From Anaerolineales bacterium (lineage in GTDB: Bacteria; Chloroflexota; Anaerolineae; Anaerolineales; UBA11579), in assembly GCA_019637805.1 (NCBI GenBank), contig JAHBVB010000002.1:327981-391980 (forward strand): a DNA stretch of 64,000 nucleotides, read 5' to 3'. The notes under the pieces were generated by a model. The model was not told the DNA's origin and ran no database searches. It was given only the letters and a program-made list of their open reading frames with translations. The position numbers and the translations under genes were made by a program. Shown one piece after another: positions 18,117 through 25,529 of this stretch (the first letter of the stretch is position 1; each line of letters opens with the position of its first letter).

Positions 18117-19055
18117 TCATTTCTCTCCCAGCAGAGCGGAGACGATCGTGTCAATGTTGTGACGCACCATGCCCAGGTAAGTGCCTTCCGGCGTGCCGGG
18201 GCTGCCCATCGCATCCGAGAAGAGCTGCCCGCCAATGCTGACCTCAAACCCGCGGGCGGCCACTGCCTCCTGCAGCGCTTCCACGTTGCGCACTGGCACC
18301 GAGGATTCGATGAAGACTGCCGGCACCTGGTTCTGCACGATGAAAGCCGTCAGCTCCTGCACATCGGCGGTCGAAGCTTCAGACTGCGTGCTGATGCCTT
18401 GCAGACCCAGCACGCGGAACTGATAGGCCCGCCCGAAATAATTGAAAGCGTCGTGGGCGGTGATCAGGACACGCTGTTCGGCGGGCAGGCGGGCGGCCTG
18501 CTCGCGCACATAGGCGTCCAGGGCTTCCAGCTCGGCCAGGTAGGCCGCCGCATTGGCCTGGTAGTCGGCGGCGTTCTCGGGGTCAAAGTCGATGTAAGCA
18601 TCGCGGACGGCGCCGACTACATACTGCCACAGCTGAACATCGAACCAGACATGCGGGTCGTACTCATCATCGTAGATCGGCGAGGCCAGGCGCTCTCCAA
18701 CCGGAATGCTCTCGGCCAGGGCCACTACGGTCTTGTACTCGCGGATCTGTTCCAGGATCTGGTTCATCTGGGCTTCCAGGTACAAGCCATTGTAGAAAAT
18801 GATCTCGGCTTCCTGCAGGATGGTCACATCGCCTTCGGAGGCGACATACAAGTGCGGGTCCACGCCGGCGCCCATCAGCCCGGTGACGTGCACATGTTCG
18901 CCGCCCACAATGGCGGCGGCATCGGCGATCTGGCCGATGGTGGTGACGACATTGATCTTGCCCTCAGCGTCTGGGTTGGCCGGGGCGGCACAGGCACTCA
19001 TCAGCAGGGCCCCAGCCAACAGCAGGGCGAATGCGGTTTGGTATCGAGAAGGCAT
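18117..19055 (-). CDS. Metal ABC transporter substrate-binding lipoprotein (ZnuA/TroA/MntC type)
   Basis: A 312-residue lipoprotein with a lipobox ending in MSACAAP (Cys 21). It belongs to cluster A-I binding proteins. Likely ligands are the His in DPHLY, the His in DPHVWFD, the Glu in FIESS and the Asp in LFSDAMG. A His-His-Glu-Asp set is the pattern of Mn/Fe-type members, and no His-rich loop of ZnuA is present, so Mn or Fe is more likely than Zn. It leads the importer operon. AAGGAG precedes the ATG, and a DtxR-type operator lies 20 bp further up. Confidence 0.9.
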   Translation of the reverse strand: MPSRYQTAFALLLAGALLMSACAAPANPDAEGKINVVTTIGQIADAAAIVGGEHVHVTGLMGAGVDPHLYVASEGDVTILQEAEIIFYNGLYLEAQMNQILEQIREYKTVVALAESIPVGERLASPIYDDEYDPHVWFDVQLWQYVVGAVRDAYIDFDPENAADYQANAAAYLAELEALDAYVREQAARLPAEQRVLITAHDAFNYFGRAYQFRVLGLQGISTQSEASTADVQELTAFIVQNQVPAVFIESSVPVRNVEALQEAVAARGFEVSIGGQLFSDAMGSPGTPEGTYLGMVRHNIDTIVSALLGEK

Positions 19056-19074
19056 AAAACTGTGCTCCTTGGAA

Positions 19075-19090
19075 TTTAGGTATGACTAAA
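19075..19090. promoter_or_regulatory. DtxR-family operator before the metal ABC operon
   Basis: The imperfect palindrome TTTAGGTATGACTAAA lies between a promoter and the binding-protein gene. Read on the minus strand (TTTAGTCATACCTAAA) it matches 15 of 16 bases of the site at 20767-20782, at the DtxR-family gene itself. Confidence 0.75.
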
Positions 19091-19094
19091 TATA

Positions 19095-19122
19095 AGTTTA
19101 TCAATACCGATATATTTGTCAA
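19095..19122 (-). promoter_or_regulatory. Promoter of the metal ABC operon
   Basis: On the minus strand TTGACA (19122-19117), a 16-nt spacer and TAAACT (19100-19095). The operator begins 4 bp downstream and would cover the start of transcription. Confidence 0.65.
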
Positions 19123-19130
19123 GTGTCAGT

Positions 19131-19168
19131 TTTTAAAAAGTCAGCGCCCACTGCAAAGTGGGCGCTGA
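19131..19168 (-). terminator. Terminator of the CDF transporter operon
   Basis: A 12-bp stem (TCAGCGCCCACT and its complement, loop GCAA) is followed on the minus strand by CTTTTAAAAA. Confidence 0.8.
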
Positions 19169-19174
19169 GGGTAA

Positions 19175-20083
19175 TTAGTGAGCGTGAGCCTCGGCCAGCA
19201 TGCAATCGTCAGGGCCGTACTCGATTTCAATGGTGGTGTGCAGCAAATGCTTGTCGTGTAGCAGGGCGCGGATGCGCTCGCGCAGAGCCATGACCTCATG
19301 GCGCGGCGTGTCCTCCGCCACCATCACATGCATGGTCAGCACGTGGTTCTCGCCTTCCAGCGACCAGGCGTGCATGTGGTGGGTGGCCTGCACGCCCGGC
19401 AGGGCTTCGACCGCTTTCTGGATGCCGCTGGTGTCCAGCTCTTCGGGCACGGCCTGCAGGAACAACGCCACGGTCTTGCGCAGGTTGCGCGCCACGTTGT
19501 ACAAAATGTAGATCGAGATCAAGATCGACAGGATCGGGTCCAGGATCGGCAGGTTGGTGAACATCATCACGATGCTGGCCACCAGCACCGCCGCCCAACC
19601 CAGCACATCTTCGATCAGGTGCCAGGCCACCACGCGGGCATGCATCGAATTTTCGTCCCGCAGACGCAGCGCCCCAAAGCCGTTGACCACAATGCCGATG
19701 ATCGCCAACAGCAGCATGCCCTGCGCATTGGTCTCCTGCGGGTTCAGCAGCCGCGGCACGGCCTCGCTGATCATATACAGCGAGCCAGCCAGCAGGATCA
19801 CCGTGTTAATGAAGGCGCCTAGCAGCGAGAAGCGCCGGTAGCCGTAAGTGAATTTGGCGTCCTCGGATTTCTTGGAATAGCGCTCCAGATACCAGGCCAG
19901 CCCCAGCGACATGCTGTCGCCGAAGTCGTGCAGCGCATCGCTCAGGATCGCCAGGCTGTTGGTCCACAGTCCGCCGATGATCTCCAGAATGGCGAAGCCC
20001 AGGTTGAGAAAGAAGGCCAGCTTGATGTTGTCGCCGCCATGAGGGTGCGCGTGCGCGCCTGAATGCGAATGGTCGTGGCTCAT
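19175..20083 (-). CDS. CDF-family zinc/divalent cation exporter
   Basis: A 302-residue cation diffusion facilitator. It has a His-rich cytosolic N-terminus (HDHSHSGAHAHPHGG), six membrane helices and a C-terminal metallochaperone-like domain. The transport site is formed by ALHDFGD in helix 2 and HLIED in helix 5, the His/Asp set typical of Zn-exporting ZitB/CzcD members. It swaps cytosolic metal for protons. The ATG overlaps the DtxR-family stop by 4 nt, so sensor and exporter are co-translated while the importer is divergently controlled by the same kind of operator. Confidence 0.92.
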   Translation of the reverse strand: MSHDHSHSGAHAHPHGGDNIKLAFFLNLGFAILEIIGGLWTNSLAILSDALHDFGDSMSLGLAWYLERYSKKSEDAKFTYGYRRFSLLGAFINTVILLAGSLYMISEAVPRLLNPQETNAQGMLLLAIIGIVVNGFGALRLRDENSMHARVVAWHLIEDVLGWAAVLVASIVMMFTNLPILDPILSILISIYILYNVARNLRKTVALFLQAVPEELDTSGIQKAVEALPGVQATHHMHAWSLEGENHVLTMHVMVAEDTPRHEVMALRERIRALLHDKHLLHTTIEIEYGPDDCMLAEAHAH

Positions 20084-20775
20084 TTCACCTCTACATAGAC
20101 CTGGTTGGTGACCCGCGGCCCCAGCACGACCTCGCTCTCCTGCCCGGCCACCTGCACGCTCAGGTTGCCGTCGAATTCCGAATAGCTCTTAACCCCCACC
20201 TCGGCCTGCGGCACCAGGCCCAGCTGGCTCAGGTGGCGCAGCAGCTCGGCGTCCGTGTCGCGCACGCGCACCACGGTAGCCTGCTGGCCGGCCCGCAGGC
20301 TGCTCAGCGGCGTGTGCGAAGAGTCGGGCAGGCTCAGGTCCAGGCGCGGGATGGGGTCGCCGTGCGGGTCCAGGCTGGGGTTGCCCAGGGCGGCCGCAAT
20401 GCGCTCTTCAAACTGCTCGGAGATGAAGTGCTCCAGCCGGTCGGCTTCCTCATGCACCTCATCCCACTCGTAGCCCAGCACCTGGTGCAGAAACAGCTCC
20501 AGCAGGCGGTGGTGGCGCAGGGTTTCCAGCGCGGCCCGTTCGCCGTCTTGGGTCAGGCGCACGCCCTGGTGCTTCTGATACTCCACCAGCGCCGGCTGGC
20601 CCGCCGCCAACTTTTGCAGCATGCCAGTCACCGAGGCGGGGGCCACGCTCAAATACTCGGCCAGCGCATTGGTGGAGGCGCGCTTCTCGCCGCGGGTCAA
20701 TTCGTAAATGGCTTTGAGGTAATCCTCAATCGACTGCGAGTGCAGCTCACGCACGGCCTTGCCAGATTTAGTCAT
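20080..20775 (-). CDS. DtxR/MntR-family metal-dependent repressor with FeoA-like domain
   Basis: A 231-residue regulator. The winged helix (about 12-75) has IEDYLKAIYELTRGEKRASTNALAEYLSV and SVTGMLQKLA. A dimerisation domain (about 76-145) has HHRLLELFLHQVLGYEWDEVHEEADRLEH, with typical metal-ligand residues. A C-terminal FeoA/SH3-like domain (about 155-230) follows. The start is ATG at 20775. A TATACT lies 6 nt upstream with TTGACC 17 nt further, so the mRNA should begin at the ATG. A DtxR-type palindrome covers the start codon, which implies autorepression. Confidence 0.92.
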   Translation of the reverse strand: MTKSGKAVRELHSQSIEDYLKAIYELTRGEKRASTNALAEYLSVAPASVTGMLQKLAAGQPALVEYQKHQGVRLTQDGERAALETLRHHRLLELFLHQVLGYEWDEVHEEADRLEHFISEQFEERIAAALGNPSLDPHGDPIPRLDLSLPDSSHTPLSSLRAGQQATVVRVRDTDAELLRHLSQLGLVPQAEVGVKSYSEFDGNLSVQVAGQESEVVLGPRVTNQVYVEVK

Positions 20776-20782
20776 AGCTAAA
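20767..20782. promoter_or_regulatory. DtxR-family operator over the regulator's own start codon
   Basis: TTTAGTCATAGCTAAA, with TTTAG/CTAAA arms and a 6-nt centre. It spans the ATG (20773-20775) and the predicted transcription start. Confidence 0.75.
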
Positions 20783-20810
20783 GTATAGTGAGCTAGCGTC
20801 CCAGGGTCAA
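20782..20810 (-). promoter_or_regulatory. Leaderless promoter of the DtxR-family gene
   Basis: On the minus strand TTGACC, a 17-nt spacer and TATACT, then 6 nt to the ATG. There is no room for a ribosome-binding site. Confidence 0.7.
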
Positions 20811-20832
20811 ACCCAAATTTGGGTATAGACTT

Positions 20833-20838
20833 TATAAT
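20833..20838 (+). promoter_or_regulatory. -10 element at leaderless distance
   Basis: TATAAT ends 7 nt before the ATG at 20846. A 14-bp palindrome (ACCCAAATTTGGGT, 20811-20824) sits where the -35 region would be. Confidence 0.55.
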
Positions 20839-20845
20839 CCGGCGC

Positions 20846-21463
20846 ATGTACATCACCTGCCCATGGTGCGGCACCAACCATGCTGAGTTCCAATCCAACT
20901 GCAAGAACTGCGGCGCGCCGCTGCCCACACCGCAGCAGCAGGCAGCCGAGCGCAAGCGCAGCGGTTTGCAGATCCCGCCGTCGCCGCCGCGCGAAATGTC
21001 GGGTGGTTTCATCTGGCGCTGGTTGGTGACTGATGGCTGGTCGATTACCGCCTTTGTGTTCTTGATGCTGGCCATCAGCTTCATCCCCGCCGGTTTGGGG
21101 CTGATCGTGGGGGTTGTGACTGCCCTGATCGGGATCCCTTTGTTTCTGGTGGGCGTGGTAATGCTGGCCGCCGCCGCCGGCGTTTTCTATTGGCGCTTTA
21201 CCCTGGCCCAGCGCCTGCTCAAAGTGCTGCGCGAAGGACTCACCACTAGAGGCGAGATCACTGAAGTGCGCCAGAATTACTCAGTGCAGATCAATGGGCG
21301 CAGCCCTTGGATCATCAATTACATATTCAGGCTGGATGGGACGGACTACACAGGTACGGTGACCACCATGAATACCCCCCAATATCTTAATCCCGGCGAC
21401 GCTACGGCCATCCTCTACCTGGCCGAAGATCCGCAATACAACGGGATCTACCCGCACCCCTAA
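20846..21463 (+). CDS. Zinc-ribbon membrane protein, unknown
   Basis: A 205-residue protein. The N-terminus holds a zinc-ribbon pair (CPWC at 5-8 and CKNC at 21-24), followed by a Pro-rich linker and two membrane helices (about 65-120). The cytoplasmic or exposed tail (EITEVRQNYSVQINGRSPWIINYIFRLDG) resembles DUF3592-like beta domains. No precise function is known. The ATG at 20846 is chosen because translation from an upstream TTG would begin before the -10 box. It is divergent from the DtxR-family gene. Confidence 0.7.
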   Translation: MYITCPWCGTNHAEFQSNCKNCGAPLPTPQQQAAERKRSGLQIPPSPPREMSGGFIWRWLVTDGWSITAFVFLMLAISFIPAGLGLIVGVVTALIGIPLFLVGVVMLAAAAGVFYWRFTLAQRLLKVLREGLTTRGEITEVRQNYSVQINGRSPWIINYIFRLDGTDYTGTVTTMNTPQYLNPGDATAILYLAEDPQYNGIYPHP

Positions 21464-22254
21464 TCTTCAGCAGAATAGCTGGGCCAGTCCACGTCCACAA
21501 AGCGCACATAGCCGTGCTTCTCCGCCGCGCTGACCCGGCCATGGGAGGCTTGCTCACAGCCCGGCTCATCTTCCACCTCGATGGTATAGCCATACGAGCC
21601 CAGCGCCACAAAGACGAATTCACCGCCCTGGCACACCCAGGCCTCCAGCACATACGGCACCTGGCCTGAGTCGTCGCCGCGCGAAGGCTCCAGCACCAGG
21701 CCGCTGTAGCTCACCGTCATCAGGCTGCCCAACCGCTCGGCGCGGATGTTGCTCATCGGACCGTAGTAGCTGGACCAGGCCATGACCACGTGCGGGTCTG
21801 TGGGCGGCAGTGAAAGCGGGTCCCCCTGGATATCCAAATAGTCCGGGCCGCCGTTCACCCAGCAGCGGTTGGTGCCGCCGATGGCGCGCGCCAGCACCCA
21901 GGGGCTGGGGCTGTGCTCCATGCGGCCTAGCAGCTCGATCGTGCTTCCGCCGGCAAAGGTGAAATGGAACAAATAGGGCGCCCCCGGCCCGATGCGGCAG
22001 CTCAGCCGCCCGTCCACCACCACCTTGGCGCGCAGCGAACTGACATAGGTCGGCGTCAGCGTGGGCGTGGCGGTATCGGTCGGGATGGGGGTGAGTGTCT
22101 CGCTCGGCAGGGACGTGGCGCTGGGTGGCACGGGGCTGTTGGTAGGGCTGGCCTCAGCCAGCGTGGGCGTTGCGCTCGGCGCGGCGGCCGGGGGGGCGGC
22201 GCAGGCTGCCAGCAGCACGGCCAATAGCAGGAGGGGCAGGGGAGTGCGCATCAC
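21460..22254 (-). CDS. SH3-like lipoprotein, tandem paralogue 1
   Basis: A 264-residue lipoprotein with lipobox LLAACAAP (Cys 18) and a long Pro/Thr/Ser linker (about 22-70). A bacterial SH3-like segment (GRLSCRIGPGAPYLFHFTFAGG) is followed by a Cys-containing C-terminal domain with EAWVCQGG and DEPGCEQ. It is paralogous to the next upstream gene. The domain probably binds wall or matrix material outside the cell; nothing more can be said. The 3' ends of this gene and the zinc-ribbon gene overlap by 4 nt. Confidence 0.75.
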   Translation of the reverse strand: MMRTPLPLLLLAVLLAACAAPPAAAPSATPTLAEASPTNSPVPPSATSLPSETLTPIPTDTATPTLTPTYVSSLRAKVVVDGRLSCRIGPGAPYLFHFTFAGGSTIELLGRMEHSPSPWVLARAIGGTNRCWVNGGPDYLDIQGDPLSLPPTDPHVVMAWSSYYGPMSNIRAERLGSLMTVSYSGLVLEPSRGDDSGQVPYVLEAWVCQGGEFVFVALGSYGYTIEVEDEPGCEQASHGRVSAAEKHGYVRFVDVDWPSYSAED

Positions 22255-22256
22255 GC

Positions 22257-23039
22257 TTAGGGCGGCCAGGGCACGCCGACCCAGCCGGTGTAGCCGTGCT
22301 TGTCTGAGCCGAAGGCCCGCGCCCGCGAGGGCTGGTCACAGCCGGCGTCGTCCTGAATTTCCAGGGAAGTGCGGCTGGTGCCGTAAGCGCGGAACAAATA
22401 CACGCCGCCCTGGCACACCCAGGCCTCCACCAGGTACTTGTCCTGGCTGTGCTGGTCGCCGGGCAGCCAATCGAAGGGTTCCCACTGCACAGTGACGATA
22501 TTGCCAGTGCGCCGGGCGGAGACGCCCTTCAGCGGGTCGTAAGGCTGCGTGGTGTAGGGCAGCACCAGGTGTGGATTGTCGATCGGGTAGACCAGGCTGC
22601 GGTCCACGCCCAGGCTGATCAGTTCCTGGCTCACCCAGCATTTGCGCTTGTGGCTGCGCTCCACCTGCTCGATGTACCACCAGTTCTCGTTCAGCTGCAT
22701 ATGGCCCAATACGTTGACCACGTCGCCTTCATACACCGTGTCGCGCAGCAGGTAAGCGCCGCCCGGGCCGTAGCGGCAGGAAGCCTGGGCCACGTTGACC
22801 ACGCCCCAGCTGAACTCCGGCGTGGGGCTCAGCGTGGCGCTGGGCGTCGGCGTTTCGCTGGGGGTCAGCGTGATCGTGGGCGTGCTGGTTGGGCTGGGGG
22901 TCAGGCTGGCGGTGGCGGTCGCCGTGGGCGGCTGGGTGGCGCTGGCCTCCGGGGTGGGTGTGGCCGTCGGCGCCGGGGGCGCGCAGGCCGCCAGCCACAA
23001 GACAGCCATTGCCAGCACCAGGGCCTGTGAGGAGCGCAT
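22257..23039 (-). CDS. SH3-like lipoprotein, tandem paralogue 2
   Basis: A 260-residue lipoprotein with the signal MRSSQALVLAMAVLWLAACAPP and a Thr/Pro-rich linker of about 55 residues. An SH3-like segment (QASCRYGPGGAYLLRDTVYEGD) and a C-terminal domain shared with its neighbour (VEAWVCQGG, QDDAGCDQ, DKHGY) follow. I start it at ATG 23039 because TATAAT (minus strand, 23052-23047) ends 7 nt before it. A longer frame reaching 23276 would run through the promoter of the cold-shock gene. It is 2 nt from the paralogue downstream, a local duplication. Confidence 0.75.
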   Translation of the reverse strand: MRSSQALVLAMAVLWLAACAPPAPTATPTPEASATQPPTATATASLTPSPTSTPTITLTPSETPTPSATLSPTPEFSWGVVNVAQASCRYGPGGAYLLRDTVYEGDVVNVLGHMQLNENWWYIEQVERSHKRKCWVSQELISLGVDRSLVYPIDNPHLVLPYTTQPYDPLKGVSARRTGNIVTVQWEPFDWLPGDQHSQDKYLVEAWVCQGGVYLFRAYGTSRTSLEIQDDAGCDQPSRARAFGSDKHGYTGWVGVPWPP

Positions 23040-23046
23040 GGACGGC

Positions 23047-23052
23047 ATTATA
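23047..23052 (-). promoter_or_regulatory. -10 element at leaderless distance
   Basis: TATAAT on the minus strand, 7 nt before the ATG of the SH3-like lipoprotein. Confidence 0.55.
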
Positions 23053-23126
23053 CACCCCGGGAACCGGCAGATTTTGCCTCTTGGCGTTCTATTGTAGGTT
23101 TGTTCAAAAAATGATACGATATTTAC

Positions 23127-23135
23127 TGGTATACA
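23127..23135 (+). promoter_or_regulatory. Extended -10 promoter of cold-shock gene 1
   Basis: TGGTATACA fits an extended -10 (TGn plus hexamer). It would give a leader of about 72 nt. Confidence 0.45.
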
Positions 23136-23167
23136 GGCAGTTCTAATACGGGGGGTAGGCTTCTCGA

Positions 23168-23210
23168 GTTGGAACACTGGATCCGGAAAAATAAGGAAAG
23201 GAGTTCCAAT
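23168..23210 (+). promoter_or_regulatory. Leader hairpin next to the cold-shock RBS
   Basis: TTGGAAC (23169-23175) pairs with GTTCCAA (23203-23209), with a G-U pair extending it. The right arm starts at the last base of the Shine-Dalgarno AAGGAG (23198-23203). The second cold-shock gene has the same layout. Confidence 0.6.
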
Positions 23211-23214
23211 CCCA

Positions 23215-23424
23215 ATGGCTGAACGCGAACAGGGAACCGTGAAATGGTTCAATGGCTCTAAGGGCTTCGGATTCATCTCCCGCGATGGCGGCGAAGATGT
23301 TTTCGTTCACTTTAGCGCCATCAGCGGCGATGGCTACCGCAATTTGGAAGAGGGCCAGCGTGTTGAATTCACGGTAACCCAGGGCCAAAAGGGCCTCCAA
23401 GCCCAAGACGTGACTGTGATCTAA
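23215..23424 (+). CDS. Cold-shock protein (CspA family)
   Basis: A 69-residue single cold-shock domain, full length. RNP-1 is KGFGFISR and RNP-2 is VFVHFSAI; the family start [17 protein letters not shown] is intact. These proteins bind single-stranded RNA and act as RNA chaperones, in the cold or constitutively. It is a close paralogue of the gene at 28189. AAGGAG precedes the ATG by 11 nt, and a hairpin can mask it. It is closed by its own terminator, so it is monocistronic. Confidence 0.96.
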   Translation: MAEREQGTVKWFNGSKGFGFISRDGGEDVFVHFSAISGDGYRNLEEGQRVEFTVTQGQKGLQAQDVTVI

Positions 23425-23448
23425 CTAAGTCACAGACCAGTCAACCCA

Positions 23449-23480
23449 AAACGCCGCCGGACCCCCGGCGGCGTTTTTTT
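23449..23480 (+). terminator. Terminator of cold-shock gene 1
   Basis: AAACGCCGCCGG, loop ACCC and the complementary arm, followed by a run of seven T. Confidence 0.92.
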
Positions 23481-23590
23481 GTTCCCATCCGTCATCGTGG
23501 GGCAGGCCCGGGCGCCCTTGGGCAAGACAGGCTTGCCTGTCTGGTTTATACTAGGCTCACCATCCAATAAATAACCGCTGTGGAGCTGCG

Positions 23591-24457
23591 ATGAAACTTC
23601 CCAAACTCGAAAACACCGCCGATGTCGGCATCTTGATTATCGTACTCATGCTGCTGGGCCTGGCCGTGACCTGGCCGCTGCTGGGCCAATGGGAGGCCGT
23701 GCGCGGCTTCGGCGCTGAGCTGCTGATCTTGGCCGTGACCTTTTACATCGCCCGCCAGTACCTGCCCTGGGAAGACGCGCCGCGCGAGCGCATCCGCCGC
23801 CCCGGCCCCGAACTGTGGATCGGCCTGCTGGGCTTTGTGGTTTTCTACATCGCCTGGCCCTTCGTGGCGGGCGGCGGCGGCCCGGTGGTCTTCCTGGCGC
23901 CCGGCATCCTGGCCGCCCTGACCCTGGCGGCGCTGCGCTATGGCCGGGCCGCCTGGGGCCTGCGCTGGCCCACCGGGCGTGAGCTGATCGTGCTGGCCGT
24001 GGTGGCCGCCGTGGCCGTCGGCCTCAGCCGCCTGTTTGGCGGCCTGCTGCCCCCCAGCGAGGCGCAGCTCCTGGCTACCCACCGGCCGCTGATCCCCGGC
24101 TTGATGCTGGACTTTAGCCAGATAGGGGCCAACCTGCTGCCCGCCCTGCTCATCGTCTTCTTGACTGTCATCGGCTATGAACTGTACTTCCGCGTCTTCC
24201 TGCAGACGCGCCTGGCGCAGGTACTGCCGGGCCGTTGGGCGCTGTTCGCCCAGGCCGCCCTGTACTTCGCCGGCGCCATGCTGCCGCTGCTGATCGTCAG
24301 CCGCGGCGACCCCAGCGTCTTCCCGCCGGCCTCGGTGCTGACCCAGTTCGCCATGCTCTCCAACGGTGTGCTGGCCGGCTATTTCTGGCGAAAAACCGGG
24401 AGTCTGCCCTTGCTGGTGCTGCTGCACCTGCTGGCGTTCGTCAGGTGGGGGCTGTAG
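23591..24457 (+). CDS. Polytopic membrane protein, possibly degenerate CPBP (CAAX-like) protease
   Basis: A 288-residue protein with about eight hydrophobic helices. The segment GYELYFRVFLQTRLAQVLPG resembles motif 1 of CPBP/ABI membrane proteases (EExxxR), but the first Glu is Tyr. The later His motifs are only suggested by LLHLLAF near the end. It is therefore either a diverged, perhaps inactive, CPBP homologue or another membrane protein. It is GC-rich like the chromosome and stands directly before the AT-rich AAA/protease island. Confidence 0.55.
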   Translation: MKLPKLENTADVGILIIVLMLLGLAVTWPLLGQWEAVRGFGAELLILAVTFYIARQYLPWEDAPRERIRRPGPELWIGLLGFVVFYIAWPFVAGGGGPVVFLAPGILAALTLAALRYGRAAWGLRWPTGRELIVLAVVAAVAVGLSRLFGGLLPPSEAQLLATHRPLIPGLMLDFSQIGANLLPALLIVFLTVIGYELYFRVFLQTRLAQVLPGRWALFAQAALYFAGAMLPLLIVSRGDPSVFPPASVLTQFAMLSNGVLAGYFWRKTGSLPLLVLLHLLAFVRWGL

Positions 24458-24464
24458 AGCATGC

Positions 24465-24493
24465 TTGTTGTTTTGAGAACTCGTCGATACTAT
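24465..24493 (+). promoter_or_regulatory. Promoter of the AAA-protease island
   Basis: TTGTTG (24465-24470), a 17-nt spacer and TACTAT (24488-24493), 20 nt before the ATPase ATG. Confidence 0.5.
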
Positions 24494-24513
24494 TGTCGCG
24501 AAAGGTTTTTTGA

Positions 24514-25509
24514 ATGGCATCTGGGGATTTATTAAAGAAACTGTTTCGCAGTTTTAAGAGGCAAGATACCGATGCTTTCTATAGTGCTGCCTTGGAGGTT
24601 ATTGCAGAAGAGAAGAAGAAAAACCACAATGTTCTTGCCGAAGATTTGCAAAAAATACTCAATAATGGTAATGATCACAAGTTTATTCCGGCCGATAGGT
24701 CTTTTGAACGTTTACCACAGGATAAAGACAAAGGAACTTTGTTAGTTGAGGTTAAATCTTCTAACAGAATGTTGTCGGATCTTGTACTAAGTCCTGATAT
24801 TGCCGACCAAATAACCACTATATTGGATGAGTTTAGAGATGGTTCAGTTCTGAGAACTTATGGATTGAGACCAAAACAGAAAATTTTATTTGCCGGTCCT
24901 CCCGGATGTGGAAAAACAGTCACTGCTGAGGCACTCGCAACTGAACTAGGACTACCACTTCTTTATACTCGTTTTGATGCAGTTATTTCTTCCTTACTTG
25001 GAGAAACTGCGGCGAATTTGCGGAAAGTGTTTGAATTTGCGCAAAAGGGGACATGGGTGGTTTTCTTTGATGAATTTGATGCCATAGGAAAATCTCGACA
25101 AGACATTGGCGAGCATGGTGAATTAAAGCGAGTAGTAAACACTTTTCTGCAACTTCTCGATAACTTTATGTCTGATAGTATTTTAATAGCTGCCACTAAT
25201 CACGAAACTCTTCTTGACAGGGCTATTTGGAGGAGGTTTGACGAGATCGTATACTTTAATAAGCCCGAACCAGATGAAATCAGGAAACTTGTAGCAATGA
25301 GACTGAGGGGATTTCCGCATTCTGGTTTAAATATTGATAGTTTTATCAGTTCTATGCATGGCTGGTCACATGCAGATATAGAGAGGGCAACGATTGATGC
25401 TATAAAAATGGTGATAATTGCTGGAGAATCAGAGGTCACCAATGTGTTTTTTCGCAAAGCGGTGGAGATGCAAAAAAACCGAATGGGTGTAATACTTCAA
25501 AATTCTTGA
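24514..25509 (+). CDS. AAA ATPase of a predicted anti-phage ATPase-protease pair (IteA-like)
   Basis: A 331-residue AAA ATPase. The N-terminal helical domain (1-110) is followed by Walker A GPPGCGKT (128-135), Walker B VVFFDEFD (182-189), sensor-1 Asn 229 (IAATNH) and Arg finger candidates 240-241. The C-terminal lid ends at about 330. It is followed at once by a subtilisin-like protease gene. This pair recurs in defence contexts; I recall the names IteA and IteS for it, unverified here. Codon use is AT-rich (ATA, AGA, TTA common), unlike all neighbours, which points to transfer. The ATG follows AAAGG. Confidence 0.85.
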   Translation: MASGDLLKKLFRSFKRQDTDAFYSAALEVIAEEKKKNHNVLAEDLQKILNNGNDHKFIPADRSFERLPQDKDKGTLLVEVKSSNRMLSDLVLSPDIADQITTILDEFRDGSVLRTYGLRPKQKILFAGPPGCGKTVTAEALATELGLPLLYTRFDAVISSLLGETAANLRKVFEFAQKGTWVVFFDEFDAIGKSRQDIGEHGELKRVVNTFLQLLDNFMSDSILIAATNHETLLDRAIWRRFDEIVYFNKPEPDEIRKLVAMRLRGFPHSGLNIDSFISSMHGWSHADIERATIDAIKMVIIAGESEVTNVFFRKAVEMQKNRMGVILQNS

Positions 25510-25529
25510 ATTCCTTTTTGGGGATAGTA

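Noticed and set aside
22020-23000. Thr/Pro-rich repetitive DNA in the two lipoprotein genes as a tandem repeat or CRISPR
   Set aside because: It encodes the variable linker behind the lipobox; no constant repeat-spacer pattern exists. No CRISPR array was found anywhere in the window.
23591-24457. Membrane protein as third member of the defence island
   Set aside because: Its base composition is chromosomal and a separate promoter stands before the ATPase gene.
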